Shown here in pieces: positions 51,344-60,590 of a stretch of DNA of 64,000 nucleotides. Source of the DNA: Candidatus Villigracilis saccharophilus (GTDB lineage: Bacteria > Chloroflexota > Anaerolineae > Anaerolineales > Villigracilaceae); the NCBI GenBank assembly GCA_016709305.1, contig JADJNA010000055.1:1-64000 (forward strand). Direction: 5' to 3'. Numbering within the stretch: the first letter of the stretch is position 1; each line of letters starts with the position of its first letter. The position numbers were made by a program, and so were the translations under genes. Below the pieces are notes generated by a model. It was not told the origin of the DNA and did not search any database. It saw only the letters and a list, made by a program, of their open reading frames with translations.

Positions 51344-52816
51344 CTACTTGATCACCACTCCACTGCGCGGCGGGAGGGTCACCTGGTTGCCTTCGATGCG
51401 CGGTTTCCCGAATAAGACTTTATGTTTTTTTTCGAGAGCCAATTCGACTGTCTTTTCATCCGCCGAAACATTGAATGCCACCGTCACTTTTTCTTTATTA
51501 TGTGAGCGCATGAATACCATCACATCCCCGTCGGCGTGGATGCGTTTGTACTCGCCGCGGCGCAGGGCGGCATGATCTGTGCGTAATGCCGTGCACGCTT
51601 TGGCATACTCGAGCAGGTCGTGGTCCCAATTGTTTTCATCCCAGGGGAAGGATTTGCGGCAATACGGGTCATGTCCGCCGTCCACACCGACTTCGTCACC
51701 GTAGTAAATACAGGGTGCGCCAGGAATGGTGAACATGAACAGCCAGGCCAGTTTGAGCGAGTCTTTGTCTCCATTTGTGCAAGACAGGAAGCGCGGCATG
51801 TCGTGGCTGTCCAGCAAATTAAGCTGCGCGGATGTGATGTCCCAGCTGTAAAGGTTGAACAGGCGGTCAAGCTCATTGGCGAAACCGTAGGCGTTCATGC
51901 CGGGATGGACCCGGTGCTGAAGTCCGCCACATTGATTGACCACATCCATATTGACGCGTGGTCCGCCGAAGAAACCGATCGCGGCGGCGGTGACAAGATA
52001 GTTCATGACCGCGTCAAACTGGTCGCCCTGTAACCACCTCTGCGCTTCGTGCCAGATCTCTCCGACGATATACGCATCGGGGTTGATGGCGCGTACACGG
52101 TTGCGGAATTCCTGCCAGAAGGCGTCATCGTTGATCTCGCCCGGCACATCCAGCCGCCAGCCGTCGATGCCAAACTTGATCCAATATTCAGCGACTTCCA
52201 GCAGGAACTCACGCACGGCGGGAGTTTCAATGCGGAATTTCGGAAGGGCGGGCAGGTTCCACCAGCCCTGATATCCAATGGCGCGCAAACTGCCTTCCTG
52301 TTTGATGGCGTGTTGTTCCTCAGGGGTTGGGTAAGCACCCCAATGCCGTCTTTCGTGCAGGCGGTCCTGATCGAAATAGAACCAATCTCTGTATGGCGAG
52401 CAATGCCCCGTTTCAAGCACATGATGGAATTGCCAGAAGCCGCGGCTGGCATGGTTGAAGACCCCATCCAGGATCACACGCATGCCGCGCTTATGCGCTT
52501 CTTTTAATAATTTTTTCAGCGCATCGTTGCCGCCCAGCAATGGGTCTACGTTGTAGTAATCAAATGTGTGGTAACGATGATTGGAAGCCGAAGCAAAGAT
52601 CGGGTTGAAATAGATCGCGTTGATTCCCAGTTCCTGCAAATAATCCAACTTCTCGATCACGCCGTACAGATCCCCGCCTTTGAAACCATGAATTGTGGGA
52701 GGCGAATCCCATGACTCGAACGGCAGTGAGCCTGAAGGATTGCGTCCGCTCTTTGCGAAACGGTCTGGAAATATTTGATAGAAGATTGCATCCTTTACCC
52801 AGTTTGGAGTCGTCAT
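51344..52816 (-). CDS. GH13 neopullulanase/cyclomaltodextrinase-like enzyme
   Basis: A 490-residue intracellular alpha-glucan hydrolase. GH13 regions in order: DGVFNHASRGF (I), GIDGWRLDVPGEI with nucleophile Asp (II), VGEIWHEAQRW with acid/base Glu (III), LLDSHDMPRF (IV). FNPIFASASNHRYHTFDYYNVDP is characteristic of the neopullulanase subgroup, although the N-terminal CBM34 domain usually present is missing. No signal peptide. Acts downstream of the maltodextrin importer, cutting imported oligosaccharides. It follows the exported GH13 gene by 13 bp. Confidence 0.88.
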   Translation of the reverse strand: MTTPNWVKDAIFYQIFPDRFAKSGRNPSGSLPFESWDSPPTIHGFKGGDLYGVIEKLDYLQELGINAIYFNPIFASASNHRYHTFDYYNVDPLLGGNDALKKLLKEAHKRGMRVILDGVFNHASRGFWQFHHVLETGHCSPYRDWFYFDQDRLHERRHWGAYPTPEEQHAIKQEGSLRAIGYQGWWNLPALPKFRIETPAVREFLLEVAEYWIKFGIDGWRLDVPGEINDDAFWQEFRNRVRAINPDAYIVGEIWHEAQRWLQGDQFDAVMNYLVTAAAIGFFGGPRVNMDVVNQCGGLQHRVHPGMNAYGFANELDRLFNLYSWDITSAQLNLLDSHDMPRFLSCTNGDKDSLKLAWLFMFTIPGAPCIYYGDEVGVDGGHDPYCRKSFPWDENNWDHDLLEYAKACTALRTDHAALRRGEYKRIHADGDVMVFMRSHNKEKVTVAFNVSADEKTVELALEKKHKVLFGKPRIEGNQVTLPPRSGVVIK

Positions 52817-52829
52817 TATGTTTGCCTCG

Positions 52830-54440
52830 TTATTTTGGATTCAACTTGATCACAACCATTGCGTATGGTTGTAGATTTTCAAACGGTTTGTAGTCTACGC
52901 TTCCTGCGACGTCCTTTGCCTGCTCCGCCCCCAATAAAGTTTCCACGCTGTAAGCGGACTCTGCCAGCCCCGCGTCTGAAAGATTCAGCTTGTAGTCAGT
53001 GATCGCCGTGTCTGTGAGATTGGCAAGTATTATAAGTGTTTCGCTCTCGTCTTTTAGCACCGCGGAAAAGATGCCAGTGTTCTTTGTTTCGAGCAAGTTC
53101 GCTTCGCCTGTCCGTAATGCTGAATTCAATCCGCGTAGAGCGATCAATGCACGGTAATGTTCGAGCAGTGAATTTGAGTCGCCAGTTTGTGAAGATACAT
53201 TGGTTTCTTCAAAGCCTTTTGCAGGTGCGCGCCAGGGTTCCGCGCCTGAAAAACCAGCGAACGGGTCTGCGCTCCATTGCATGGGCAGGCGCAGGTCTTC
53301 ATCGGGTTTCTGACCTGTCATCCCGATCTCTTCACCGTAATAGATGAACGGTGTGCCGGGTGTGGTCAGCATCAGGAATGCCGCCATTTTGGCTTTATCC
53401 ACATTACCGTTCAGAACAGACATGACGCGTGTCTGGTCGTGGTTGGTCAGGAAAGTGGCGAAGTTAAAATCAGGCATATCCATTAATGCAAATTTGTACG
53501 CGCTGGTGATCCCTGAATTTGAATTGCCTTTTGCGCTGTTCACAAATCCGCTGGACATTTCGAAGTTGAATGTGTGGTCGAGCTGGTCGCCTGTGTACGA
53601 TTTGATCACCGACGAGCCTGCGCCGATCACTTCTCCAACGGTATAAGCTTGCGGGTTTTGTGTTTTGTATTCAGTGTAAAAATTTCTATACCATTCATGG
53701 GTGGCAGGCGTGTTTTTTTGCACGGTATTTTCTTCGATCAAATGCTGGGCAGCATCCACACGAAAGCCATCCACGCCGATATCTGTTAGCCAGAAAGCGG
53801 CAACCTTGTTCATTTCTTTTGTTACTTCGGGGTTGTTATAGTTTAGGTCAGGCATGTTGGCTACGAATATGCCGTAATAGAATCCGTTGGTAGAGGAATG
53901 CCAGACAGACTCTCCCCACGGGCCTTTATAGCCAGGGTCTGTCTCGCTCCATATGTACCAGTCACGGAATTGTGAACTTGGATCGCTATTGGCGTTCTTG
54001 AATCGCGGGTGCTGGCTGGATGTGTGGTTGATGACAAAATCAATGATGATGCGGATGTCGCGCTTGTGGGCTTCTGCCAGCAAGTTCTTGAAGTCAGCCA
54101 TCGTGCCGTACTCATGGTTGACGTTGTAATAATTGGTCACGTCGTACCCATGATATGAGGGCGATGGGTGGATGGGCATCAACCAGATGGCGTTGACGCC
54201 AAGAGATTGGATGTAATCCAATTTTTGGGTGATGCCGTTGAAGTCGCCGATACCGTTATTATCTGTGTCATAAAAGGAGCGCACAAATATTTCATAGAAG
54301 ACCGCATCGCGCCACCAGTTGGCTGGTTCTGTTTCAGGGGCTGGGGTTGCCGTTTGAACAGGAGCAACTGTCGTCGTAGCGGGAACACATGCCGATAGAA
54401 AAGATAAAAACAATAGCGTGCAGAGGATCCGTTTTAGCAA
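52830..54440 (-). CDS. Exported GH13 alpha-amylase lipoprotein
   Basis: A 536-residue extracellular amylase. The N-terminus MLKRILCTLLFLSFLSACVP carries a lipobox (LSAC, Cys18) and a Thr/Pro/Ala linker to ~residue 40. GH13 regions: DFVINHTSSQHP (I), GVDGFRVDAAQHL (II), VGEVIGAG (III), FLTNHDQTRVM (IV). It shares architecture with maltodextrin-releasing enzymes displayed at the cell surface. It sits between the permease genes and the intracellular GH13, completing a degrade, import, hydrolyse route. Confidence 0.88.
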   Translation of the reverse strand: MLKRILCTLLFLSFLSACVPATTTVAPVQTATPAPETEPANWWRDAVFYEIFVRSFYDTDNNGIGDFNGITQKLDYIQSLGVNAIWLMPIHPSPSYHGYDVTNYYNVNHEYGTMADFKNLLAEAHKRDIRIIIDFVINHTSSQHPRFKNANSDPSSQFRDWYIWSETDPGYKGPWGESVWHSSTNGFYYGIFVANMPDLNYNNPEVTKEMNKVAAFWLTDIGVDGFRVDAAQHLIEENTVQKNTPATHEWYRNFYTEYKTQNPQAYTVGEVIGAGSSVIKSYTGDQLDHTFNFEMSSGFVNSAKGNSNSGITSAYKFALMDMPDFNFATFLTNHDQTRVMSVLNGNVDKAKMAAFLMLTTPGTPFIYYGEEIGMTGQKPDEDLRLPMQWSADPFAGFSGAEPWRAPAKGFEETNVSSQTGDSNSLLEHYRALIALRGLNSALRTGEANLLETKNTGIFSAVLKDESETLIILANLTDTAITDYKLNLSDAGLAESAYSVETLLGAEQAKDVAGSVDYKPFENLQPYAMVVIKLNPK

Positions 54441-54456
54441 GGGTTTGTCCAGGCGA

Positions 54457-54496
54457 AAAAATTTCCCCTCCCTAAAAATAAAAGGAGAGGAAATTG
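54457..54496 (-). terminator. Partial terminator between malG and amylase
   Basis: On the minus strand CCTCTCC...GGGAGGGG with one mismatch, then AAATTTTTT. Probably lets some transcripts through, reducing amylase expression relative to the permease. Confidence 0.6.
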
Positions 54497-54515
54497 ATGA
54501 GATAAAGAAATTCGA

Positions 54516-55529
54516 TTAACCTTTGACGCCGCCCGTGGTGAGACCGCCCACGATCTGCTTTTGCAGCGCGATGTACACAACAGCCACAGGCAGGGCGACG
54601 ATGACCGCCATGGCGGCAAAGCGATTCCATGGGATGCTGGAGGCGTATTGCCCGGTCATGTTGTAGAGGGTCATGGCGAGCGTGTAGTCTTTGGGTTGGG
54701 AGAGGAAAAGCCATGATGTGACGAATTCCTGCCAGTTGCCGATGAAGCCGATAAAGAAGGTCACGGCCAGTTGCGGCGCCGCGAGGGGCAGAATGATCTT
54801 CCAGAAGGTCTGGTTGTTATCTGCGCCGTCAATGGCGGCTGCTTCTTCCAATTCTTTTGGAATGGTGTCAAGGTAACCCTTGAGATTCCAGATCGCAAAA
54901 GGCAGCGCGCCGGCGGTAATAGCAATGCCCACGCCCAGGAGTGAGTCTCGCAAGTTGAAGATGAGTTTGCCTTTTATACCTTCATCGCAGGCAAATATGG
55001 GCATGATGGCCATTACATCTTTTCCGCAGTCTAGAACTTTGAAGTTGTTCAGGAGCAGGTAAAGCGGGGTCGCCAGACCCACACCCGGCATGAGCAGTGG
55101 AATAAAGACCAGCACCATCAAAACTTCGCGCGCTTTGAAGTTGAAGCGTGAAAAGGCATACGCTGCGGTCACTGCCACAAATAAGGCCGCGAGTCCAACT
55201 CCAACGGATAAGAATACGCTGTTGCGCAGCAGTTCAGTGAAGCTGACCGGGTTGCCAGTCGGGTGATCCAATACCTGTTTGTACGCGACGAAGGAAATTT
55301 CTTTAGGCAGCAACTCCAACGAGGATGGGCGGGTTGTCTTCGAGCTAAATGACAGTGTCAGGATGTACATGATCGGGAACATCACACTGAACAAAACGAA
55401 CAGGCTGAATAGCTGTAAAAGAAGCTGTCTCCACAAGGGAAGGTCGCGTCCGCTGGTTTGCCCGGACGTGTTCATGTTCAAGAAACGGATGATCGGGTTC
55501 TTACTGGTTCTCGGGGTATCTGCGTTCAT
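54516..55529 (-). CDS. malG: MalG-type ABC permease
   Basis: A 337-residue inner-membrane subunit of a CUT1 carbohydrate importer. Six hydrophobic helices; the EAA loop that docks the ATPase is EEAAAIDGADNNQTFWKIILPLAAPQ (residues ~245-270). A MalG-type periplasmic-side loop (FKVLDCGKDVMAIMPIFACDEGIKG) between helices 3 and 4 is unusually long and has two Cys. Begins 1 bp after malF ends. Confidence 0.88.
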   Translation of the reverse strand: MNADTPRTSKNPIIRFLNMNTSGQTSGRDLPLWRQLLLQLFSLFVLFSVMFPIMYILTLSFSSKTTRPSSLELLPKEISFVAYKQVLDHPTGNPVSFTELLRNSVFLSVGVGLAALFVAVTAAYAFSRFNFKAREVLMVLVFIPLLMPGVGLATPLYLLLNNFKVLDCGKDVMAIMPIFACDEGIKGKLIFNLRDSLLGVGIAITAGALPFAIWNLKGYLDTIPKELEEAAAIDGADNNQTFWKIILPLAAPQLAVTFFIGFIGNWQEFVTSWLFLSQPKDYTLAMTLYNMTGQYASSIPWNRFAAMAVIVALPVAVVYIALQKQIVGGLTTGGVKG

Positions 55530-55530
55530 G

Positions 55531-56541
55531 TTAGGCCTCCGAATAGCTTTGTGTGGCGCGGGTGATGCGGTTGGTGATCAGCAGCACGACCAAAGCCACA
55601 AAGAAGATGATCACCGCAAATGCGGCCGCCACGCCGAACCAGCGCAGGTTGCGCACCAGGTTATAGGCAAATGTGACAAGGATTTCAGTAGAACGCGCGG
55701 GGCCGCCGCCCGTCATAAAGAAGACCAACCCAAATAAATTGAACGTGATAGTGAAGCCATAGACCGCGGCAGGCATCATCGCGGGTCTGAGGAGCGGAAC
55801 TGTAATATTCCAAAATTGCTGGAACCCGGTTGCTCCGTCAATGGATGCAGCTTCATATAAGTCTTTTGGAATGCTTTGCAATGCGCCTGTGGCGATCACA
55901 GACATCAACGGCCAGCCCAGCCAGAAATTGGCGATCATCATGGCATAATAGGCCAGGGTTAATGGTGCACCTGGGAGGAAACCCGGAATGGGGGGCGTAT
56001 ATTCAGTCAGCCAACGGAGATTCACTGGATCAACCCTGCCAAGAATGCCGGTAATGAAGGTCAGCAGTTGGTTCATCGCACCGTATTGCTCATCAAAAAT
56101 ATTGCGCCATACGGTGGCAACTACAATGGGCGGGACAACAACGGGAAGAATATATAAAGCGCGGTAGATCTTTTTTAACCAAAGGCCTTCCGTGTTAAGC
56201 ATCACGGCGATGATCACTCCGGCCGGGACGTGCAGCATGACATTGCTAAGTGCCCACCAAAAGTTGAATTCAAGCACGCGGAAGAAATTGAAATTTTCCA
56301 CCGGCAGCGCGCCTGTGAAAATATCAATATAATTTTTTAAGCCAATGAATTTAAGATCCGGGGAGTTTAAACCAAGCAGGAGATGCCTGGTCTCGAAATT
56401 CGTAAATGAAATAATAACCTGATAAATTAATGGATAGAATGTGATCACCCCCATGATCAGGAACGCTGGCAAAATATAATAATACGGCAGCAAATTGCGT
56501 TGGATCTTCGCTCTGGCAGTTTTCTTAATCGCTGATTCCAT
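55531..56541 (-). CDS. malF: MalF-type ABC permease
   Basis: A 336-residue permease partner of MalG. N-terminal cytoplasmic stub KKTARAKIQRNLLPYYY, six to seven helices, and the EAA loop YEAASIDGATGFQQFWNITVPLLRP (~residues 220-245). It is the short CUT1 form, without the large periplasmic P2 insertion of E. coli MalF. Located 91 bp downstream of malE, with a stem-loop between them. Confidence 0.88.
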   Translation of the reverse strand: MESAIKKTARAKIQRNLLPYYYILPAFLIMGVITFYPLIYQVIISFTNFETRHLLLGLNSPDLKFIGLKNYIDIFTGALPVENFNFFRVLEFNFWWALSNVMLHVPAGVIIAVMLNTEGLWLKKIYRALYILPVVVPPIVVATVWRNIFDEQYGAMNQLLTFITGILGRVDPVNLRWLTEYTPPIPGFLPGAPLTLAYYAMMIANFWLGWPLMSVIATGALQSIPKDLYEAASIDGATGFQQFWNITVPLLRPAMMPAAVYGFTITFNLFGLVFFMTGGGPARSTEILVTFAYNLVRNLRWFGVAAAFAVIIFFVALVVLLITNRITRATQSYSEA

Positions 56542-56575
56542 GATCGTTTCTCCTGATAAGAAATGTCATTTGAGT

Positions 56576-56607
56576 AGGAGCGGACAAGATAACTCTTGTC
56601 CTCTCCT
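56576..56607. other. Stem-loop between malE and malF
   Basis: AGGAGNGGACAAGA / TCTTGTCCNCTCCT stem with one mismatch and a four-base loop, no T run. Equivalent in position to the hairpin that stabilises binding-protein mRNA in many importer operons. Confidence 0.6.
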
Positions 56608-56632
56608 GGTATTGCGATATTACGTATTCTAA

Positions 56633-57886
56633 TTACTTGGGTTTGGCAGCAGTTTCGAAAGCGGTCTTGACCCAGTCAGCGGCAGGAGTGCCAGCTTCGA
56701 AGACCTGATCGGTTCCGCAGAAGTTGCCCCAGTAATTGCCCATGGCTTCCACTTGAGGGCGGAAGTAGGCAGTGGCGAAGGCGTCGAGCAGACCCTGGAT
56801 TAGAGGATCGGTCACTTCCACGGTGGTGTTGGCGGGCACGTGGCCGGCATCGTTCATCATGGAGGTTGAAGCGGCGGTGTTGGTCAGGTAGAGAGCAACA
56901 TCGAGAGCGGCTTCAAGGTTGGCGCTGTTGGGGTTGAAGTAGTAGCCATCAACACCGAGGAGCGGGTTGGAAGCGCCACCGGGGCCGGCAGGGATCGGGG
57001 CAACTGCGAGTTTGTCACCGAGCGCCTTGCGATAGTCGCCCATGGCCCAGTTACCATTGGTGATGGCTGCGGCTTTGCCTTCGGTGAAGGGAGCGAGACC
57101 ATCGGCATCATTCTTGGGCCAGCTATTAGCCTTGGAGATCTGATACAGATCATTGAGGTAGGAAACAGCTTCGGTCATCTTGGCCTGATTGGCTTCGTCG
57201 GTCACGAACCCGTAATCGGCATCGAAGACCTGACCGCCGAAGGAGCCGAAGAAGCCCCAATGGTGGTAGCAGCCGTAGCTGATTGAGATTTCCGTGCCGC
57301 CTTCCATCAAAGCCTTGAGCTCGTCAGTTGTGGCAGGAGGAGTGGGGAGCAGATCTGTGTTGTACCAGAGGGCGACAGCCTTCAAGGATTCAGGAAGACC
57401 GTAGAGCTTGCCATCATACATCATGCCGCCCTGGGAGAGTTCGCTGTAATCGCCGAGTTTGCCAGCGGCAATGTCGGTGATGTCGGCAATTGTTCCAGTG
57501 CGGACCTGTCCGCCGAGGTTGTCGTTCGGGGCTACGAACATGTCAGGACCACCACCAGCGGCAACATCGGTGTCGTACTTGGTGAAGATGTCGTTGAAGG
57601 GGACTTGAAGAACGTTGATCTTGTACTGGGGCATATCAATGGCAGCCTGCGCAAGAATAGCAGCCATGGCTGTCTCTTCAGCGGAACCGGTGCCATATGC
57701 ATGCCAGAATGTAACTTCGATCACTTCAGCGGGAGCTTCTGTCGCGACAGGAGCTTCGGTTGCGGCAGCAGGAGCTTCAGTCGCTGCGGCAGGGGCTTCG
57801 GTTGCCGGCGCGGCGCCGCCACCGCAAGCGGTGAGGACGATGCTGGCAACAACTAACAAACTAAATAACAAACCTAACTTTTTCAT
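56633..57886 (-). CDS. malE: Maltodextrin-type solute-binding lipoprotein
   Basis: A 417-residue extracytoplasmic binding protein. MKKLGLLFSLLVVASIVLTACGG is a lipoprotein signal (Cys21). A low-complexity linker of repeated ATEAPAA units (~residues 27-55) tethers the binding domain, which begins VEVTFWHAYGTGSAEE and shows the SBP_bac_1 fold (FTEGKAAAITNGNWAMGDY; DVALYLTN). The linker's imperfect DNA repeats make this a possible length-variable region. First gene of the importer cluster after the ROK regulator; the 98-bp gap upstream (57887-57984) has a good AAGGAG site. Confidence 0.88.
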   Translation of the reverse strand: MKKLGLLFSLLVVASIVLTACGGGAAPATEAPAAATEAPAAATEAPVATEAPAEVIEVTFWHAYGTGSAEETAMAAILAQAAIDMPQYKINVLQVPFNDIFTKYDTDVAAGGGPDMFVAPNDNLGGQVRTGTIADITDIAAGKLGDYSELSQGGMMYDGKLYGLPESLKAVALWYNTDLLPTPPATTDELKALMEGGTEISISYGCYHHWGFFGSFGGQVFDADYGFVTDEANQAKMTEAVSYLNDLYQISKANSWPKNDADGLAPFTEGKAAAITNGNWAMGDYRKALGDKLAVAPIPAGPGGASNPLLGVDGYYFNPNSANLEAALDVALYLTNTAASTSMMNDAGHVPANTTVEVTDPLIQGLLDAFATAYFRPQVEAMGNYWGNFCGTDQVFEAGTPAADWVKTAFETAAKPK

Positions 57887-57984
57887 TACTCTTCTCCTTA
57901 CATATACTTGGTTTTGGTTGAAATTGACGACATGTTACAAGTTATTTTATCATGATGTGCTGGGTAAATTAACCATCACCTCCT

Positions 57985-59259
57985 TTATTCAGTTGGGGCT
58001 GCCTGTTTTAGTTCGGTAAGAAATATTTCCTTGGAGGCAGATTTTTTTCTTTCTGTTGCGTCGTGTATGGCGATGTTGATCGCCTGCACGGTGGCGCCTA
58101 TCAATGAAGAACGTTGTCCAAGCATCGCTGTAGTAATATGGACGCTCTGTTCAGAAGCATGCAGGGAGCGCTCTCGAACGGCCTGTCGAATGGGGGTTGT
58201 CAGCAAGTCACCGACTTGTGCCACTCCGCCGCCTATGATCACTGAACTTGGATTGAATAAATTGACCAACCCTGCAATGGCGATGCCAATGAATGTGCCG
58301 GCGCGCATGATGATCGCCTGTGAAGGCAAATCGCCCCGTCGCGCGCATTCCGCCACATCCTGTGCTGTTAGGTTTTCAATGGGGGTGTTCGACAATAGAG
58401 TGCGCTTGCCGGATTCGACCAGATTTTTTGCCTGAAGTGCGATCGCGTTCCCTCCAGCGAATGCCTCCATGCAGCCATGATTTCCACAGGTGCACAGCGG
58501 TCCATTTTCATCGATCGTGATGTGCCCGATTTCCCCTGCTGAGCCGGTCGTGCCGCCGTAAATTTGTTGATTGATGATTAGACCGGCGCCGATACCGCTT
58601 CCAACTTTAATGAACGCGAGATTTTTCTCCCCGCGGCCTGCGCCATACGCCCATTCGCCCAGAGCACCAAGTTCGGCATCATTATTTAGCGAAACCGGAC
58701 ATCCCCATTCTTTTTCAAGGTTTTTGCGAATTGGGAAACGGTCCCAGCCTGGCATGATTGGGGGGGACATGACCATGCCGGCGTCTTTGATGACTGGGCC
58801 GGGCACGCCGACACCCACTGCCATGATCTCGGAAATACTGATCCCATAACGATCCAGTAATTCTTTAAGGTTGCGTTTTACTTCTGCCAGACACGCCTCA
58901 GGACCTTGTTTAATATCAAATGGAAGGGAAACTTCCTCGACAATTTTCGCTGAAAAATCTGCGATCGCGAGGTTAACATGAGTTGCGCCCATGTCAACTG
59001 CTGCGACCAAACCGCGCTTGGGGTTGATCTCCAATACGACCGGTGGGCGTCCATTGGGGATGGAGCGGCTTTCCGCTTCCAAAATAACCCCATTCTCCAA
59101 AAGGTCATTTACGATCATTGTCACAGCAGCGCGCGTTAAACCCATTTCTTCCGCCAGATCTGTTCTTGAAATGCCAGTTGTGGCAAAGCGGATCAGATCT
59201 ACAGCAGAATGTTTGTTAAAATTCTTAATATTTTGATTGGAGGAAACCCAATAAAACAC
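57985..59259 (-). CDS. ROK-family transcriptional repressor
   Basis: A 424-residue XylR/NagC-type regulator. N-terminal winged helix (DLAEEMGLTRAAVTMIVNDLLENGVI), then the ROK kinase-like fold: AAVDMGATHVNLAI, the zinc/signature region CTCGNHGCMEAFAGGNAI and the glycine-rich SSVIIGGGVAQVGD. The start is GTG 59257-59259, eight bases after AAGGCG. Its place directly in front of malE and with its own promoter suggests that it represses the maltodextrin genes and is relieved by a sugar. Confidence 0.87.
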   Translation of the reverse strand: MFYWVSSNQNIKNFNKHSAVDLIRFATTGISRTDLAEEMGLTRAAVTMIVNDLLENGVILEAESRSIPNGRPPVVLEINPKRGLVAAVDMGATHVNLAIADFSAKIVEEVSLPFDIKQGPEACLAEVKRNLKELLDRYGISISEIMAVGVGVPGPVIKDAGMVMSPPIMPGWDRFPIRKNLEKEWGCPVSLNNDAELGALGEWAYGAGRGEKNLAFIKVGSGIGAGLIINQQIYGGTTGSAGEIGHITIDENGPLCTCGNHGCMEAFAGGNAIALQAKNLVESGKRTLLSNTPIENLTAQDVAECARRGDLPSQAIIMRAGTFIGIAIAGLVNLFNPSSVIIGGGVAQVGDLLTTPIRQAVRERSLHASEQSVHITTAMLGQRSSLIGATVQAINIAIHDATERKKSASKEIFLTELKQAAPTE

Positions 59260-59305
59260 GTTAATTTCGCCTTTTTGACAATTGATTATTGTTCTATGTC
59301 TTAAT

Positions 59306-59333
59306 ATTCTAGCACAAAAACGTATTTAATCAA
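59306..59333 (-). promoter_or_regulatory. Promoter of ROK regulator gene
   Basis: On the minus strand TTGATT (59333-59328), 16 bp, TAGAAT (59311-59306), about 47 bp before the GTG start. The flanking sequence is A+T rich with several short inverted repeats; no clear ROK operator could be picked. Confidence 0.5.
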
Positions 59334-59380
59334 GTGTTTTAACAAATTCTAATATTAAATTTATGCAGTATACAAAGTAA

Positions 59381-59417
59381 AAGCCGATGCACATCAAATG
59401 TGCACCGACTTTTTGAA
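59381..59417. terminator. Terminator after ABC ATPase gene
   Basis: TGCACAT / ATGTGCA core extended by wobble pairs to 14 bp, flanked by A and T runs on both strands, 20 bp after the ATPase stop. Confidence 0.65.
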
Positions 59418-59436
59418 ATCTTGTTTGTATGTTGGC

Positions 59437-60537
59437 TTAGCGAATTGCTTCTTCAGTGGTTCCGTCAAAAATATGGAACTTGTCCATATCAAAGATCACA
59501 TCGGTTTGGTGCCCAACACGTAAATGTGAGCGCGGATCAACACGACCGACAAAAGTGTTCTTGCCGCTTACCAAATAGAGCAGGGTTTCATTGCCCATCA
59601 ATTCTGTTACATCCACTTTTGCTGAGACCGTCTCACCTTTGATATTCGAAGGGGCGAAAGCGGGATCATGGATGTTCTCAGGGCGTATGCCGAAGATCAC
59701 GTTCTTGCCGTCCATATCCTTGTACGGGGTGGACAATGCATCTGGAATCCTAACCTGGAAATCATTCGTATCAACGAAGATCGAACCGTCTTTCTTTACC
59801 AATTTGCCAGGGAAGAAATTCATTGAAGGGGAGCCAATGAAGCCAGCCACAAACAAATTGTTGGGGTGATCGTATAAATTCTGTGGCGTGTCCAACTGCT
59901 GGAGTTTGCCTTTGTTGATCACCGCGATGCGGGAGGCCATGGTCATGGCTTCGGTCTGATCGTGGGTAACGTAGATGAATGTTGTCTTAAGGCGCTGATG
60001 CAGTTTGCTGATCTCGGCGCGCATTTGCACGCGCAATTTCGCATCAAGGTTTGAAAGCGGTTCATCGAAGAGGAACACTTTCGGCTCACGGACGATCGCC
60101 CGTCCAACCGCCACACGCTGGCGTTGACCGCCGGAGAGTTGGCGCGGCTTGCGGAGCAGCAGGTCTTGGATCCCCAGAATGTCCGCGGCTTCATTTACGC
60201 GGCGCTTGATCTCGTCTTTCGGGGTCTTGCGGAGTTTGAGACCAAATGCCATGTTGTCATAAACTGACAGATGCGGGTACAACGCGTAGGATTGGAACAC
60301 CATGGCAATGTCACGATCTTTGGGGGCCACATCGTTCACAACGCGGTCTCCAATTTTGATCTCACCGCCGGTGATCTCTTCCAACCCTGCGAGCAGCCGT
60401 AAAGCCGTGGTTTTTCCGCAGCCTGACGGTCCGACCAAAACAAGGAATTCCTTGTCCTGAACCTCGATATCGAGGCTTTTGATGATCGTTAGATCACCAA
60501 ATTTTTTCTGCACGTTCTGAAAAGTTACGCTTGCCAT
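59437..60537 (-). CDS. MsmK/UgpC-type sugar ABC transporter ATPase
   Basis: A 366-residue ATPase energising CUT1 sugar importers. Walker A GPSGCGKTTALR (residues ~38-49), Q loop MVFQSYALYPHLSV, signature LSGGQRQRVAVGRA, Walker B VFLFDEPLSNLD and switch His in THDQTEAM. The C-terminal TOBE/regulatory domain has FGIRPENIHD. Most likely shared by several importers including MalEFG, which has no ATPase of its own in the cluster. Separate transcript closed by a terminator. Confidence 0.92.
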   Translation of the reverse strand: MASVTFQNVQKKFGDLTIIKSLDIEVQDKEFLVLVGPSGCGKTTALRLLAGLEEITGGEIKIGDRVVNDVAPKDRDIAMVFQSYALYPHLSVYDNMAFGLKLRKTPKDEIKRRVNEAADILGIQDLLLRKPRQLSGGQRQRVAVGRAIVREPKVFLFDEPLSNLDAKLRVQMRAEISKLHQRLKTTFIYVTHDQTEAMTMASRIAVINKGKLQQLDTPQNLYDHPNNLFVAGFIGSPSMNFFPGKLVKKDGSIFVDTNDFQVRIPDALSTPYKDMDGKNVIFGIRPENIHDPAFAPSNIKGETVSAKVDVTELMGNETLLYLVSGKNTFVGRVDPRSHLRVGHQTDVIFDMDKFHIFDGTTEEAIR

Positions 60538-60590
60538 AGGTTCCTCCAGTTTTTAGAATATAGTGAGGATATTATAATCACAAAATGATT

